Positions 25,554-38,628 of a stretch of DNA of 64,000 nucleotides are shown here, one piece after another. The notes beneath the pieces were generated by a model. The model did no database searches. It had not been told where the DNA came from and saw nothing but the letters and a program-made list of their open reading frames with translations. The stretch is taken from positions 4,907,610-4,971,609 of the forward strand of contig NC_066518.1 in the NCBI RefSeq assembly GCF_024679095.1, written 5' to 3'. Origin of the DNA: Eriocheir sinensis. Lineage: Eukaryota; Arthropoda; Malacostraca; Decapoda; Varunidae. Within the stretch, counting starts at the first letter, position 1. Each line of letters begins with the position of its first letter. The position numbers were made by a program, and so were the translations under genes.

Positions 25554-25835
25554 ACTATTTGCTACATGGTAAGGCCAACATTTGATATCGTTTGTCTTAT
25601 GTAAAATCTGAAGCGGTCTTCGTTGCCACGCATGAAGGCAGGGCCGTATACCTCACAGTCCATCGGGGACCCTCCACTAATACCCGAGGTGTCCCCCGTT
25701 AAATGTAAATGTTCGTGGGTCTTGTAAGCGGGAAAAAGCTTCGTAAAACTACATGCATTCCTCTAAAACAGTATATTCCAAAATAGAGCATAAAATTTAG
25801 TAAGTTTTTCAACTCGGTCAAACATGTGCCCATTT

Positions 25836-25923
25836 GCTTAACTATAAAGGAATAGATAAAATATTCTTAATTCTTTTGAATGGCAACTATTCGCAAATAA
25901 ATCTTGATAAGTAAGAAAATATA
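25836..25923 (+). repeat. 88-bp direct repeat, left side of gene C
   Basis: Partner at 29497-29584. Confidence 0.85.
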
Positions 25924-25948
25924 ATGCACTCTTAGCCTTGGGTCGTTA

Positions 25949-26105
25949 GATCAATATAGATTTGTTAAACATGCAGGCAGGAATTGGTTTGCTAATAGAA
26001 TGGTAGACGAATGGAAGAGACTTGGCAGTCGTGCATGTGGTGAATTTCACTGTGATAGGCACACTATTATTAATAGGTAAGGTAAATTCATTAATAGGAT
26101 AATAG
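25949..26105 (+). pseudogene. CR1 LINE 3'-end relic, copy C
   Basis: Same relic as 4951-5107, with the T and A markers shared with units A and E. Confidence 0.75.
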
Positions 26106-26106
26106 T

Positions 26107-26112
26107 TTTATT
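26107..26112 (-). terminator. Polyadenylation signal AATAAA, gene C
   Basis: Intact minus-strand AATAAA at the conserved position. Confidence 0.45.
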
Positions 26113-26276
26113 GTAAAGGTTTTCATTGATAAGATAAGAAATACAGCTGGAGCTCCTCCCCTGAAGGTGTAATAAGAGCGACGGTCACTAAAGGGAGTCT
26201 CGCTCCCCGGGAGTGTGGCTCAGGATGTGGCTCGCGCCTGCGCCGGGGGTCACTGGTGAGTGTGTTACCAGGCTGC

Positions 26277-29200
26277 TTAGTGAAGCAAGACAATGTACAC
26301 AACGACACCACAGATGGCCGTGACGTCCAGGAAGGCATCAGCCTCATCAGACCAGTCATCACTGGTTATCAATTCGAGGGCATCCCATGAATCATCCTCC
26401 TCATCAGACCAGTCATCACTGGTTATCAATTCGAGGGCATCCCATGGATCCTCCTCCTCATCAGACCAGTCATCACTGGTTATCAATTCGAGGGCATCCC
26501 ATGAATCATCCTCCTCATCAGACCAGTCATCACTGGTTATCAATTCGAGGGCATCCCATGGATCATCATCCTCATCAGACCAGTCATAACTGGTTATCAA
26601 TTCGAGGGCATCCATGGATCATCATCCTCATCAGACCAGTCATTACTGGTTATCAATTCGAGGGCATCCCATGGATCATCATCCTCATCAGACCAGTCAT
26701 TACTGGTTATCAATTCGAGGGCATCCCATGGATCATCATCCTCATCAGACCAGTCATTACTGGTTATCAATTCGAGGGCATCCCATGGATCCTCATCCTC
26801 ATCAGACCAGTCATTACTGGTTATCAATTCGAGGGCATCCCATGGATCATCATCCTCATCAGACCAGTCATCACTGGTTATCAATTCGAGGGCATCCCAT
26901 GGATCATCAGCTTTATCGGTGATGGCGGTCACCGAATTATGCCCATGGATCATCACCCTCATCAGACGAGTCATCACGGGTCGTCACTTCAAGGAGTGCC
27001 AATGGAACATCACCCTCATCAGACGAGTCATCGCGGGTCATTGCTTCAAAGGCTGGCCATGGATCATCACCCTCATCAGACGAGTCATCACGGGTTGTCA
27101 CTTCAAGGAGTGCCAATGGAACATCACCCTCATCAGACGAGTCATCACGGGTCATTGCTTCAAAGGCTGGCCATGGATCATCACCCTCATCAGACGAGTC
27201 ATCACGGGTCGTCACTTCAAGGAGTGCCAATGGAACATCACCCTTATCAGACGAGTCATCACGGGTTGTCACTTCAAGGAGTGCCAATGGAACATCACCC
27301 TCATCAGACGAGTCATCACGGGTCATTGCTTCAAAGGCTGGCCATGGATCATCACCCTCATCAGACGAGTCATCACGGGTCGTCACTTCAAGGAGTGCCA
27401 ATGGAACATCACCCTCATCAGACGAGTCATCACGGGTCATTGCTTCAAAGGCTGGCCATGGATCATCACCCTCATCAGACGAGTCATCACGGGTCGTCAC
27501 TTCAAGGAGTGCCAATGGAACATCACCCTTATCAGACGAGTCATCACGGGTCATTGCTTCAAAGGCTGGCCATGGATCATCACCCTCATCAGACGAGTCA
27601 TCACGGGTCGTCACTTCAAGGAGTGCCAATGGAACATCACCCTTATCAGACGAGTCATCACGGGTCATTGCTTCAAAGGCTGGCCATGGATCATCACCCT
27701 CATCAGACGAGTCATCGCGGGTCGTCACTTCAAGGAGTGCCAATGGAACATCACCCTTATCAGACGAGTCATCACGGGTCATTGCTTCAAAGGCTGGCCA
27801 TGGATCATCACCCTCATCAGACGAGTCATCACGGGTCGTCACTTCAAGGAGTGCCAATGGAACATCACCCTTATCAGACGAGTCATCACGGGTCATTGCT
27901 TCAAAGGCTGGCCATGGATCATCACCCTCATCAGACGAGTCATCACGGGTCGTCACTTCAAGGAGTGCCAATGGAACATCACCCTTATCAGACGAGTCAT
28001 CGCGGGTCATTGCTTCAAAGGCTGGCCATGGATCATCACCCTCATCAGACGAGTCATCACGGGTCGTCACTTCAAGGAGTGCCAATGGAACATCACCCTC
28101 ATCAGACGAGTCATCACGGGTCGTCACTTCAAGGAGTGCCAGTGGAACATCAGCCTCATCGGTGATGGCGGTCACCAATTCGGCGGCTGCCCATGAATCA
28201 TCAGCCTCATCGGTGATGGCGGTCACCAATTCGGCGGGTGCCCATGGATCATCAGCCTCCACGGACCAGTCATCACGGGTCATTGCTTCAAAGGCTGCCC
28301 ATGAATCATCAGCCTCATCGGTGATGGCGGTCACCAATTCGGTGCCCATGGATCATCAGCCTCCACGGACCAGTCATCACGGGTCATTGCTTCAAAGGCT
28401 GCCCATGAATCATCAGCCTCATCGGTGATGGCGGTCACCAATTCGGCGGGTGCCCATGGATCATCAGCCTCCACGGACCAGTCATCACGGGTCATTGCTT
28501 CAAAGGCTGCCCATGAATCATCAGCCTCATCGGTGATGGCGGTCACCAATTCGGCGGGTGCCCATGGATCATCAGCCTCCACGGACCAGTCATCACGGGT
28601 CATTGCTTCAAAGGCTGCCCATGAATCATCAGCCTCATCGGTGATTGCGGTCACCAATTCGGCGGGTGCCCATGAATCATCAGCCTCCACGGACCAGTCA
28701 TCACGGGTCATTGCTTCAAAGGCTGCCCATGAATCATCAGCCTCGACCATAGCAACAGAGGTCACCAAGTCTGGGGCTGCCCATGAATCATCAGCCTCCA
28801 CTGACCAGTCATCATGGGTCGTCACTTCAAAGGCTGCCCATGCATCAGCCTCATCGGTCCTGGCCACCCCGTCAGTGGCCGCACGCGGTGCAGGGGTCAC
28901 CGCCGGACGGCTCGCCACCGCCTCCCGTTGCACCGGAGGCTGGTGAAGGCGGGCCCGTCGTCACAGAAGAGCGAGAAGTGTAGGCCGCTGATGTTGTCCA
29001 GCAGCCAGGCCAGCGGCATGGAAGAGGTGAAGACTGGCTTCCTAAGCGAGGCGAATTGCACCCTGACGGCCGCGTTGCCGTCTTTCTTGCACAGCTTCGC
29101 CAAGGGCACACGCAGCTCACCCTCGGCGTGGCAGCCTTGAATCCCAGCGACGCAAGACCAGCCTTCCACGGGGAGCTTGACGGAGGCGACCGTACGCCTC

Positions 29201-29316
29201 CTCTTCAGGCAGCAGGTGGAGTCCTTGCACGAGAGCTTGATGGAGTCCACCAGGGAGGAGCCTCGCTCCAGGGTTACCCACACGTTAAATTTCTGTCGAG
29301 TTGCAGAGTTTCCCAT
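26277..29316 (-). pseudogene. Acidic Trp-repeat protein gene, copy C (multiple frameshifts)
   Basis: Longest copy of the gene. The start reads MGNSATRQKF (Thr at position 6, still compatible with myristoylation). The N-terminal domain is intact to about residue 130, then a run of small deletions near 28,903-28,915 shifts the frame. Further breaks lie near 28,340, 26,940 (6-base loss) and 26,605 (one C lost from CATCCCATGG). The middle repeat class (PWPAFEAMT/PLALLEVTT) is greatly expanded, with an open stretch of 470 codons. The hydrophobic end is retained. The extra repeats show that unit number changes quickly. Confidence 0.75.
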
Positions 29317-29496
29317 CGTTGTTTCGATGTGATACAAAAAAATTATTCGAATATTGAGGAAATCGTGTTCGGTAATAAAAGGAGGTGCTATGTCCATGAA
29401 GACCGACTGGCCTCCAGCCAATTCTTTCTGCTATAATCTTGCCTAGTCGGCTAAGTAGTGCAGTTCACGCGTCGGATGGCGGGTGACAGGGCTGTT

Positions 29497-29584
29497 GCTA
29501 AACTATAAAGGAATAGATCAAATATTCTTAATTCTTTTGAATGGCAACTATTCCCAAATAAATCTTGATAAGTAAGAAAAAATA
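29497..29584 (+). repeat. 88-bp direct repeat, right side of gene C
   Basis: Carries the GATCAAATATTC marker, as in A and E. Confidence 0.85.
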
Positions 29585-29662
29585 ACCTTGCTTAACTTTT
29601 ATTTCATGCATAATGCGTGGATAACATGCCTTGGGTTCTTCATACATTAGTTATTTCCCAGT

Positions 29663-30082
29663 GTGTCGCGTAGGTACTCTTTCCCTCCATATCTGTTCCC
29701 TTTATCCCGTGTCCGTCCATTGCGATTTCTTAATTTTAGTTGCCTTTCTGCCTACTACACCCCTGGATTGTTACTAATGAGACCAGAGGACATCCAATAC
29801 CTACTTGCTGTATTATTGTTATTATTATTACCATTATCATCATCATCGTATATAGTAGTAGTATTACAGCTCGTATTAGCCTATGCCTCTCCATGTTGTA
29901 CTCAGTCTTTCTTCGCTAAATACAAAGTTCTCATTTACTACTCAACGGCAGGTTTTATAGTTTTCACCTTCTTTGAATTCCACATATGGTACTTTACACC
30001 CAATTACTTTTTTTGCTTTGCACATCTGCGTCATATTATTACTAACAGTGGATATCAGATTGTTGGATCATTATTACAGTAA
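29663..30082 (+). other. Open frame of 139 codons, unit C
   Basis: Counterpart of 7942-8361; doubtful as a gene. Confidence 0.2.
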
Positions 30083-30296
30083 ATATGAGATATATGGATA
30101 ATTTTTAGAGGTGTTCATCATCCAGTAAAGTGGTTCGTGGAAAGTTGATATCATAGGAATAAGGTCTGGAAACACGTAGTTGGAACTTGGAGTATGGGCG
30201 TTGTGCTGAGTTTTTCCGTGGTTATGGTCTAAGAGTCTGGAGGAACGGTCAAAGGGAAATCAAGAATGAGCTCGGGAGGCAGCATGAGCCAAGAAT

Positions 30297-30421
30297 AGAT
30301 GGCGTCACTATAAACACTTGCCTGCGCCACGATGGGCTCGAGCCGACCACCAGGCCCCCAAAGAAAGCCTACCGGCACCATAGGCCAAGATGTAAAAAAA
30401 CAAATAAATAAAGATAGTAGC

Positions 30422-30457
<36 letters not shown>
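30297..30457 (+). repeat. SINE-like repeat with (TAG)n tail, unit C
   Basis: Counterpart of 8576-8748 with a shorter tail. Confidence 0.65.
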
Positions 30458-30885
30458 TTTCTTGTGCTGTATTCCAATGTATTTAAGAAGGTGTAATGTA
30501 CAATATGACCGTAACTGGCGAGTAAAGGAACGCGTGCCGTAAAAAGGGTTGCCCTTAATGATTTTATCTTGTCTGCCTTCCCTGATTTCGTCATTTTTCT
30601 TTTTTCTGCATTAAACAAAAAGGTTTTGCTAAATGTTTTTTTCCTGATATTTGGAAATTTATGTTCAGTGTTTATTTATTGATATTTTTCTGTGTTTGGT
30701 TTATGGCTTTTGTTTTGTGGTCAGCTTTTGTTCATTTGCTTCCTTTTCAGTCGCGTTACAATTCTGATATTTTGACGCGTTTCCATTTGCGTGAATATAA
30801 AAGATTCTGGCAGTCGCTCTCCCTTTTAGTATATGCACTCCTCTGGTTTCTTTCTGTGACCCTCACACCCTCTCTTCTCTCCTCT
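30458..30885. other. Array spacer, unit C right side
   Basis: Counterpart of 8749-9160, up to the point where the LINE interrupts the CT-rich tract. No gene recognised. Confidence 0.7.
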
Positions 30886-30999
30886 TGGTACCCTGAGGGA
30901 TTTTTTAGTATAGGCGAGGGGGGGAGGAGTAATGGGAGCAATGGGAGGAGTAATGGGAGGGGACATCTAGCTCATAATATAACCAGGCAGCTTAGAAGT

Positions 31000-31687
31000 A
31001 ATTCTAGAGGAGTAACAGAGGACGGGCTAAGAATCTTCTATACTAACAGCAGGAGCCTCAGAAACAAGATAGACTTACTAAGGGGTGAAGCTTGTTCAGA
31101 AAATTTTGACATAATAGCGATCACTGAGACATGGATAGACACTGCTAATAGAATTTCTTGAAGTTATACAAGATAATTTCCTTAAGCAGGTAGTTACTGA
31201 GCCTACCAGAGGAGATAACATATTAGACTTAGTCCTAACCAATAATGGGAACTTGCTACGTGAGTTGGAGGTGGGCGGAGAGTTAGGAAATAGTGATCAC
31301 AGAACGGTTCGTTTTAGCTTAGACTGGGCGGTAACCCGCGAACCAAACCCAGTGTTAGTGCCAGATTTTAGAAGAGCAAACTACGAGGGGCTTCGAAGAC
31401 ATCTTGAAGGGGTAAACTGGGATAATTTAGGGAATCATGAGGGCCAGAACTGCGGATTGGAGAGCCAGGAGAACCAGGTAGAAATGTCTTACAATAATTT
31501 AGTTAGAGTAATAGTAGAGGGGCAAGAACAGCATATACCACAGCGAACACTTAGAAAAGAAAACAATGATCCTAAGTGGATGACTCGTGGACTAAAACAC
31601 GAGATTGGGTTAAAGAAGGGAATTTATCAGAAAATAAAGAATGGGGAAACACATCTCAGGGGCCGGTACGTCGAACTATCTAGATAA
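31000..31687 (+). pseudogene. LINE endonuclease, internally deleted, copy 2
   Basis: The N-terminal strand and the ITETW catalytic segment are present, and the SDH motif near 31,300 is present. The segment with GVIYRPPN and GDFN is deleted and the join is out of frame. The nicking enzyme cannot be made from this copy. Confidence 0.75.
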
Positions 31688-32115
31688 GTTAAGAAAAACA
31701 CCAGGATAGCAAAGAAGAACTATGAGATCAAAGTAGCAAATGAGGCGAAAAGTAATCCTAAGGGCTTCTTTCAGATGTAATGAACAAAAACACGGGAGAA
31801 AATTGGACCGCTGAAAACAAACACAGGGGAGCTAGTAGAAAATTACGAAAATATGAGCACATTGTTGAACGACTACTTCCTTTCAGTATTCACACAGGAG
31901 GATCGAACGACTATACCGGAAAGAGTTCAGGTGTACGAGGGCGGGGATGGCGATAAATTGAGGGGTATAATCATTACCAGGCAAGTAGTTCAGGATGAGA
32001 TAGATAGATAGATAAGCTTAAGAAGAACAAGTCGCCAGGTCCTGACGGGATATTTCCGAGGGTATTAAAGGAATTAGGTGATGTACTCAGTGACCCACTA
32101 ACCGACATCTTTAAG

Positions 32116-33492
32116 ATGTCGGTAAATACTGGCTATGTGCCGAGCCTTTGGAAAGTAGCTAATGTGACGCCGATTTTTAAAAAGGGGGACAGGTCAGTTG
32201 CTTCAAACTATCGCCCAATTAGCTTAACATCGGTTATAGGGAAGATGCTGGAGTCCATAATAGCCAGGAACATTCGGGAGCATTTAGAGAAACATAGCTT
32301 AATTCACGACTCGCAGCATGGGTTCACAAAAGGTAGGTCATGCCTCAGCAATCTCTTGTCCTTCTACAATAAAGTATTTGAGGCGGTTGACAGAGATGAA
32401 AATTATGATGTAATCTATCTTGATTTTAGTAAAGCGTTTGACAAAGTTCCTCACCAACGACTGTTGCTTAAATTACAGGCTCACGGAGTAGAGGGTAAAG
32501 TTTTGAACTGGGTCAAGGCGTGGCTTAGCAATAGGAAGCAAAGAGTGCAAATCAATGGTAAAAGATCTGACTGGGGATGTGTTACGAGTGGGGTCCCACA
32601 AGGTTCGGTATTAGGTCCACTTTTGTTTATTATTTATATCAGTGACTTAGACACAGGAATTAGTAGTGATGTTAGTAAATTTGCAGATGATACCAAGATC
32701 GGCAGAGTAATTGAGTCGGATCAGGACGCTAGTATTCTCCAAGGTGAACTCAACAGATTATATGACTGGGCGGATAAATGGCAGATGGAGTTCAATGTAG
32801 GGAAGTGCAGTATTCTGAGTGTAGGTAGGAACAACCCCTCACATAACTATTGCTTAAATGACACTCTCATAAGTAGGTCTGGGTGCGTGAGGGATTTAGG
32901 GGTCTTAGTGAGCTCTGATCTCCGTCCAAGGGCACAATGCATTCAAGCTAGAAATCGAGCTAATAGGGTACTGGGATTTATTTCAAGGAGCGTAAGCAAC
33001 AGAAGCCCCGAAGACTTCCTCAAACTATATTTAGCATTAGTTAGACCTCATCTTGACTATGCGGTTCAGTTCTGGTCACCCTACTATAGAATGGATATCA
33101 AAATGTTAGAATCGGTGCAGAGGAGGATGACTAAGATGATTCAGGGGTTGAGAAACTTGCCATACGAGGAAAGACTCAAACAGTTAAACTTGCATTCTCT
33201 AGAAAGGCGAAGGGTGCGTGGAGACATGATCGAGGTTTATAAATGGATGAAGGGCTTCAATAAGGGAGACATTCATAAGGTTTTGTTGGTAAGAGAACCG
33301 GGTAGGACACGAAGTAACGGGTTTAAACTGGATAAATTCAGATTTAACAGGGACATAGGCAAAAATTGGTTTACTAATAGGGTGGTGGATGAGTGGAATA
33401 GGCTTAGCAGTCATGTGGTGAGTGCCAATACAATTGTCACATTCAAAAAGAGACTAGATAAATTCATGGACAGCGATATTAGGTGGGGTTAG
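32116..33492 (+). pseudogene. LINE reverse transcriptase, well-preserved open part, copy 2
   Basis: A 458-codon open frame covers the whole RT palm and C-terminal region. Features in order: NYRPISLTS near 32,205; HGFTKGRS near 32,320; LDFSKAFDKVPH near 32,420; GVPQGSVLGPLLF near 32,590; catalytic FADDTK near 32,680; CR1-type C-terminal motifs; stop at 33,492. The ATG at 32,116 is internal to the original ORF2, since upstream residues (SPGPDG near 32,035) belong to the same protein but are separated by small indels, including an expanded GATA run at 31,999-32,013. The catalytic aspartates are intact, so the domain could be active if expressed. Confidence 0.85.
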
Positions 33493-33588
33493 ATACACGG
33501 GAGCTTAGGGTCAAAGGAGCTGCCTCGTACAGGCCTACCGGCCTCTTGCAGACTCCTGCTATGTTCTTTGTTCTTATATTTTTATGTC

Positions 33589-33691
33589 CTAGTGTCCTCT
33601 CCCCTCTCTCTCCCTCTCTTTTACTGTGTTTTATTTCACATTGAGATAGGTCTGTGAGTCGTCCTGCTCTTTTCTTGAGGCTAATTTCTAC

Positions 33692-33754
<63 letters not shown>
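33589..33754. repeat. CT-rich remnant plus short (GA)n, copy D
   Basis: Degenerate CTCTCC tract, unique 70-bp stretch with several substitutions, and a 63-bp (GA)n at 33,692-33,754. Confidence 0.95.
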
Positions 33755-33761
<7 letters not shown>

Positions 33762-34381
33762 TGGGGGTTGGGAAGGTCTGAGGGAGGGAGGAAGGACACG
33801 TAGGTAGGTAGGCAGGAGGGAGGGAGGGAGGGAGGAGGGAGACTGCCAAAGAAGAGGCTCATACATTAGTTAAAGAATTACCTAGATAACGTGATGGTGG
33901 TGGTGGTGGTGGTGGTGGTGGTGACTTAGCTGTAATGGTGGTAGTGGTGGTGGGGGGAAGGGTGTTGGTAGTGGTAGTTACCCTGGTAAAGGTGTTGGGG
34001 GTGGTGATGGTGGTGACTTGGCTGTGATGGTGGTAGTGGTGGTGGTCGTAGTGGTATCTGTGGTGCTGGTAGTTGTAGGAGGTGACTGCTATTTGTGGTG
34101 ATAGTGGTGGTTGTGGTTGTGGTGGTGGTGGTGGTGGTGTTAGTGGACGTTGGTGACTGTCATTTGTGAAAGTAGTGGTGATGGTAATTGTGGTGGAGGT
34201 TGTGGTGGTAGTGGTAGGGCTGGTGGCAGGGGTGGTGGTGTTTTTAGTGGTGGTGGTGGTGGAGGTAGAAGCTGGTGAGTGTCATTTTTGTAAGTATTGG
34301 TGGTGGTAATGGTGGTGGATTTGGCGGTGGCTGTGGTGGTGGTATTGGTGGTCGTGGTGTGGTGGTTATGGTGGTGGTGGT
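33755..34381. repeat. G-rich and (GGT)n tract, copy D
   Basis: Ends in GTGGT at 34377-34381, the left target duplication of the gypsy element. Several sub-tracts (TGGTTGTGGTTGTGG near 34,110) match copy A rather than B or C. Confidence 0.92.
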
Positions 34382-34666
34382 TGTTGTAAAAGATGAAAAA
34401 CCTGACATAGGTTTTATTGCACACAAACAACTGGAGTCACCTCCTGAAACAATAGAAACAGCCACTATTACAACACGCACTACTTTACATGCACAATAAC
34501 AAACAAATACATCAAAGTAAGTGCCAGACAACACAGGGACATCCACAAGCAATAATATGCGCGAAGACACACAAATAGCAACATAATAAGCTGGTAAATG
34601 CAAGCAGAGAAACACAACGTACATGAGAGCATAAATGTAAAACTACATTGAACATATATTACCACA
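34382..34666 (-). repeat. 3' LTR of gypsy copy D
   Basis: 285 bp, next to the polypurine tract. Confidence 0.92.
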
Positions 34667-34685
34667 TTCTCCCCACCTATGAAAT

Positions 34686-37600
34686 TCAAGCAGCATAATC
34701 ATCAAAATACTTAGGTGCCCGCCGGGTCCTTTCGGACCTCCGGAGTGGTGCAGGTGTAGTGCCTTGACCAGATGCAGCAGGATGCTCTTGAACAGCACTT
34801 TCCCCGGGTGTAACGTCATGAGTGACTTCTTGAAGAGCAGGTTCCGAGTTTGCTCTAGCATCTGGACGGCGCACCTCAGACTCTGATATACCTAGAGACT
34901 CTAGAGATTGCGGCAGTGAAGGTCTGGTGGCCTCCACGCTGCTACTATCATCACCACTTAAAGGTGCAAGATGCCTCAAAGACACAGTGGACTCTCTACC
35001 ATCAGGAAACTTGACATGGGCATATTCAGGATTAGCTTCTACTATTTCTGCTTCATCTACTAGAGGGTCATTCTTGCTGTGCCGCACTTGTCGTCTTAAT
35101 AGAGCGGGACCTTTGGTGATGAGCCAGGTAGGCAACGTACGACCTGACGTGGACTTCCGAGGATGCTTTAGGAAACGCTCGTGTGGTGTACAATTAGTTG
35201 ACGTACATAGCAGGGAACGGATAGAGTGAAGTGCATCTGGGAGGACAACTTCCCATTGCGAGACATCAAGATTCCTTGTTCTGAGAGCTAACCGAATGGT
35301 TTTCCATATGATTCCATTGTACCTCTCCACCTGACCATTGCCCCTTGGGTTGTAGGGCGTAGTGCGACTGGTAGCCACTCCTTTCACTAGTAAGAATTTC
35401 TTCAGTTCTTCTGACATGAAAGAGGCTCCCCTGTCTGAGTGTACGTATGCTGGCATTCCGAATAGTGCAAACAGTTGTACCAAACACCCGATGATAGCAC
35501 CAGCAGTCATGTCTGAACAAGGGAACGCAAAAGGGAACCGTGAGAATTCGTCAATGACTGTGAGCAAGTATCTGTTTTTCGACTGTGACGGAAGGGGCCC
35601 CTTAAAATCCAAGTTCAATCTCTCGTATGGCTGAGTAGCTTTCACCAGATGGCCATCATCAGGCTTATAGAACTGAGGTTTGACAGTAGAGCAGATTGGA
35701 CAAGAAGCAGTAACCTTCTTTACATCCTCAACAGAATAAGCCAGGTTCCGAACTCGGATGAAATGCACCATCCTTGACACTCCAGGATGACATAGACTTT
35801 CATGCAGTTGTTTGAGTTTGTCTGTAGCTACAGCACCACAGACACGCGAGAGAGCATCTGCAGGAATATTTTTCGTACCTGGACGATACACTATATCGTA
35901 GTGGTAGCATGACAGTTCAATGCGCCACCTGGCTATCTTGTCGTTCTTGATTTTGCTTGAAGATCTTGTGTCGAACATGAATGTTACACTTCGCTGGTCA
36001 GTAATTAGCTTAAAGTGATGACCAATTAGGTAATGCTTCCACTTTCTGAGGGCCTCAACTATGGCATAAGCTTCTTTCTCTACTGAAGAATGCCTTTGTT
36101 CACTGTCAGAGAGAGTGCGAGAGAAGAACGCTACAGGACGTCCATTCTGAGTGAGAGTAGCGGCAATGGCATGGTCTGAGGCATCTGTTTCGACTGTGAA
36201 AGGGGATGTAGGATCAATGGCTTGCACCACGGACTTCGCAATTTCATTCTTCAATTTCTCAAAAGTCAGAGAAGCTTCAAAAGACAATGGGAATCTCGTG
36301 GAGTGTGAAAGAGGCCGGACTTTCTCAGAGAAGTTGGGTATCCATCGTGAGTAATGAGCAAGCAACCCCAACATTCTCCGAAGAGAGGCAGTATCCTTGG
36401 GAAGGGGTAGACTCAAGAGAGGCTGCAGTCGTTCTGGATCAGGTCTGATCTCTCCGTCCTTTATAGAGTATCCCAGAAGGTTTATAGACTGTGTCCTGAA
36501 ATCACACTTGTCATGATTAAAGGTGAGGTTGTAATCCTTCGCCACTTTCAAGAAATGATTTAGGTTTTTGTCATGCTCCTCTTCCGTCTCTCCACATACA
36601 GTCACATTGTCCACATAAGCAAATGCCCCTTCCACCTTTTCTTTTGCAAGGATCTGATCCACAACTCGTTGGAAAGCGGCCACTCCGTTCTTCACACCAA
36701 ATGGGATTCGATTGAACTCATACAGCTTTCCACTCGCCTCAAAAGCAGTGTACAACTTTTCGTCTTCTCTTATTGGCACTTGGTGGTAGGCGCTCTTCAG
36801 GTCCAAGGTGCTAAACACTTTAAATCTTGAGACATTGTTCACTGTTTCATCGATCCGAGGCAAAGGGTAAGCATCCAGCTCAGTAAACCTGTTTATAGTT
36901 TGTGAATAATCAATCACCATTCTCTTCCTGTGATTGTGCCCTGCAGTGATTAGCACCTGGGCCCTCCATGGAGACTGGCTGGGTCTTATTATTCCTTCTT
37001 GAAGCATTCTACCAATTTCAGTTTTGACAAATTCCTTATCAGCCTGAGAGTAATGTCTCGACTTTGCAGCAATGGGTCTGCAGTCTGCTGTCAGATTGCT
37101 GAAGAGTGCGGGCGCAACCAACTTCACTGCAGCCAGCCCACATATCCTGAGTGTTGGGCGTGCTCCTCCAAAAGCCATTTCTAGAGCAGAATGATTCTTC
37201 AAGAATTCATGCCCCAAAATTACATCACTACACAGGGCTGGCAGCACTTTGAGTTTTACACTAGGATAAATTTGTCCCTGCAGCTCCACATCCACACAAC
37301 AATGACCTAAGATTTTGGACGAGAGAGACGCATCAGCCATGGAGACGTGCCCGTCGTCAGGAAGTATGATTAGGTTGTTTTCTTTAGCAATCTTCTGACT
37401 CACAAAATTTTCCGAGCTTCCTGTATCAATAAGTGCATTAACAGGGAGACCATTAACTTTCAAACAACTCAAAGATTTACTAAGACTACTAGGCGCAGCC
37501 CCAGACACAGTAGCCAGTGTTGCTGCCGAATATTTAGTTTTACCAGCAGAGGTATCCCCTACCGGTTTCCCTGACCTACACACTTTTGCATAATGTCCTT

Positions 37601-38314
37601 GTTTCTTACACTTTAGACATAAAGCTTCCCTAGCAGGACATTTGAACCGAGGGTGCCGTTTCAAACCACAGAAAAAACACTGATTGGCGCCAGTAGTGGC
37701 GGCAAGATGAGCAGTTTCATCACTACTTTCTAAACACTCTGAATCACCTGACTGACTTTGTGGCTGAGGTACAGCAGCAGTAATTGGCTCAACAGTAGTA
37801 TAAGAAGCAGAATGTTTCTGAGCCATCTCTAAAGTGCGTGCCTGTTCATAAGCAGTTTGCAAGTTAAGAGTTATATTTTCGAGTAGTCTTTGACGAATGG
37901 CACCAGAAGAAAGTCCATTGATGAATGCATCTCTAACATAGTTATCACACGCCTGCTCTGCCGACACTGCTTTGAACTGACAGTCTTTTGCTAGGAGCTT
38001 CAGAGCTTGGAGAAACCCGACCCCTGCCTACGTGTGGCCAGGACATGCCTAGCAAACACCTCATTTCTAGGTTTTACATACAGGGATGTCAGTGCTTTCT
38101 CAGCCTTATCATAAGTGTCACAGTCTGCTATGTAGTCGTACACTCGAGGAGCAACGTAGTTGGTGAGTAGGATTAGTTTGTCTGCACTGGGAGATGTCGT
38201 CTGTACTGCTTGGTAGAAGTTGTTGAATGTCCTCAGCCAGTGCGTCCACTCCTTGGCAGCGGTGGCAGAATCCGGGTCAGCCTCGAAGCGCTCTGGACGT
38301 AGAAACCGTTCCAT
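34686..38314 (-). pseudogene. Gypsy gag-pol polyprotein, copy D (one 16-base deletion in gag)
   Basis: The start MERFLRPERF is at 38,314. The frame is lost about 100 codons in, near 38,015, where 16 bases present in B and C are missing. It is then open for 1,093 codons to 34,686. Order on the minus strand: gag; two CX2CX4HX4C zinc knuckles at about 37,575-37,682; protease ALIDTGSS near 37,420; RT (VIDYSQTINRFT, LDLKSAYHQVP, RIPFGVKNG) with YVDN at 36,606-36,617; RNase H ETDASDH near 36,190; integrase HHCC finger near 35,700-35,800, then LDFKG, HSDRG and GQVERYNG; C-terminal RRSERTRRAPKYFDDY. The second Asp of the usual YxDD is Asn in all three copies. Confidence 0.88.
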
Positions 38315-38343
38315 GGCCTCTCAAATTTTTGTGTGCAATAAAT

Positions 38344-38628
38344 TGTTGTAAAAGATGAAAAACCTGACATAGGTTTTATTGCACACAAACAACTGGAGTC
38401 ACCTCCTGAAACAATAGAAACAGCCACTATTACAACACGCACTACTTTACATGCACAATAACAAACAAATACATCAAAGTAAGTGCCAGACAACACAGGG
38501 ACATCCACAAGCAATAATATGCGCGAAGACACACAAATAGCAACATAATAAGCTGGTAAATGCAAGCAGAGAAACACAACGTACATGAGAGCATAAATGT
38601 AAAACTTCATTGAACATATATTACCACA
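38344..38628 (-). repeat. 5' LTR of gypsy copy D
   Basis: 285 bp; shares the AAAACTTCATT variant with the 5' LTR of copy B. Confidence 0.92.

Larger units (their letters stand above)
30886..33588 (+). mobile_element. CR1-clade LINE, copy 2, with internal deletion
   Basis: Inserted in the CT-rich tract left of the (GA)n of unit D. It starts near GGTACCCTGAGGG, gives the beginning of an endonuclease domain (RIFYTNSRSLRNK, DIIAITETWID near 31,040-31,140), then jumps at about 31,157 to the sequence at base 308 of copy 1. More than 300 bases of endonuclease are therefore missing. The RT part is well preserved. The 3' UTR matches copy 1, and the terminal octamer repeat is degraded (GTTCTTTGTTCTTATATTTTTATG). 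It shares its insertion position with copy 1. Confidence 0.87.
34382..38628 (-). mobile_element. Ty3/gypsy LTR retrotransposon, copy D, best preserved
   Basis: Both LTRs are 285 bp (34,382-34,666 and 38,344-38,628), with polypurine tract at 34,667-34,679 and GTGGT on both sides (34,377-34,381 and 38,629-38,633). The internal region has one open frame of 1,093 codons and a single 16-base deletion in gag. It is the closest of the three copies to an intact element. Confidence 0.94.
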
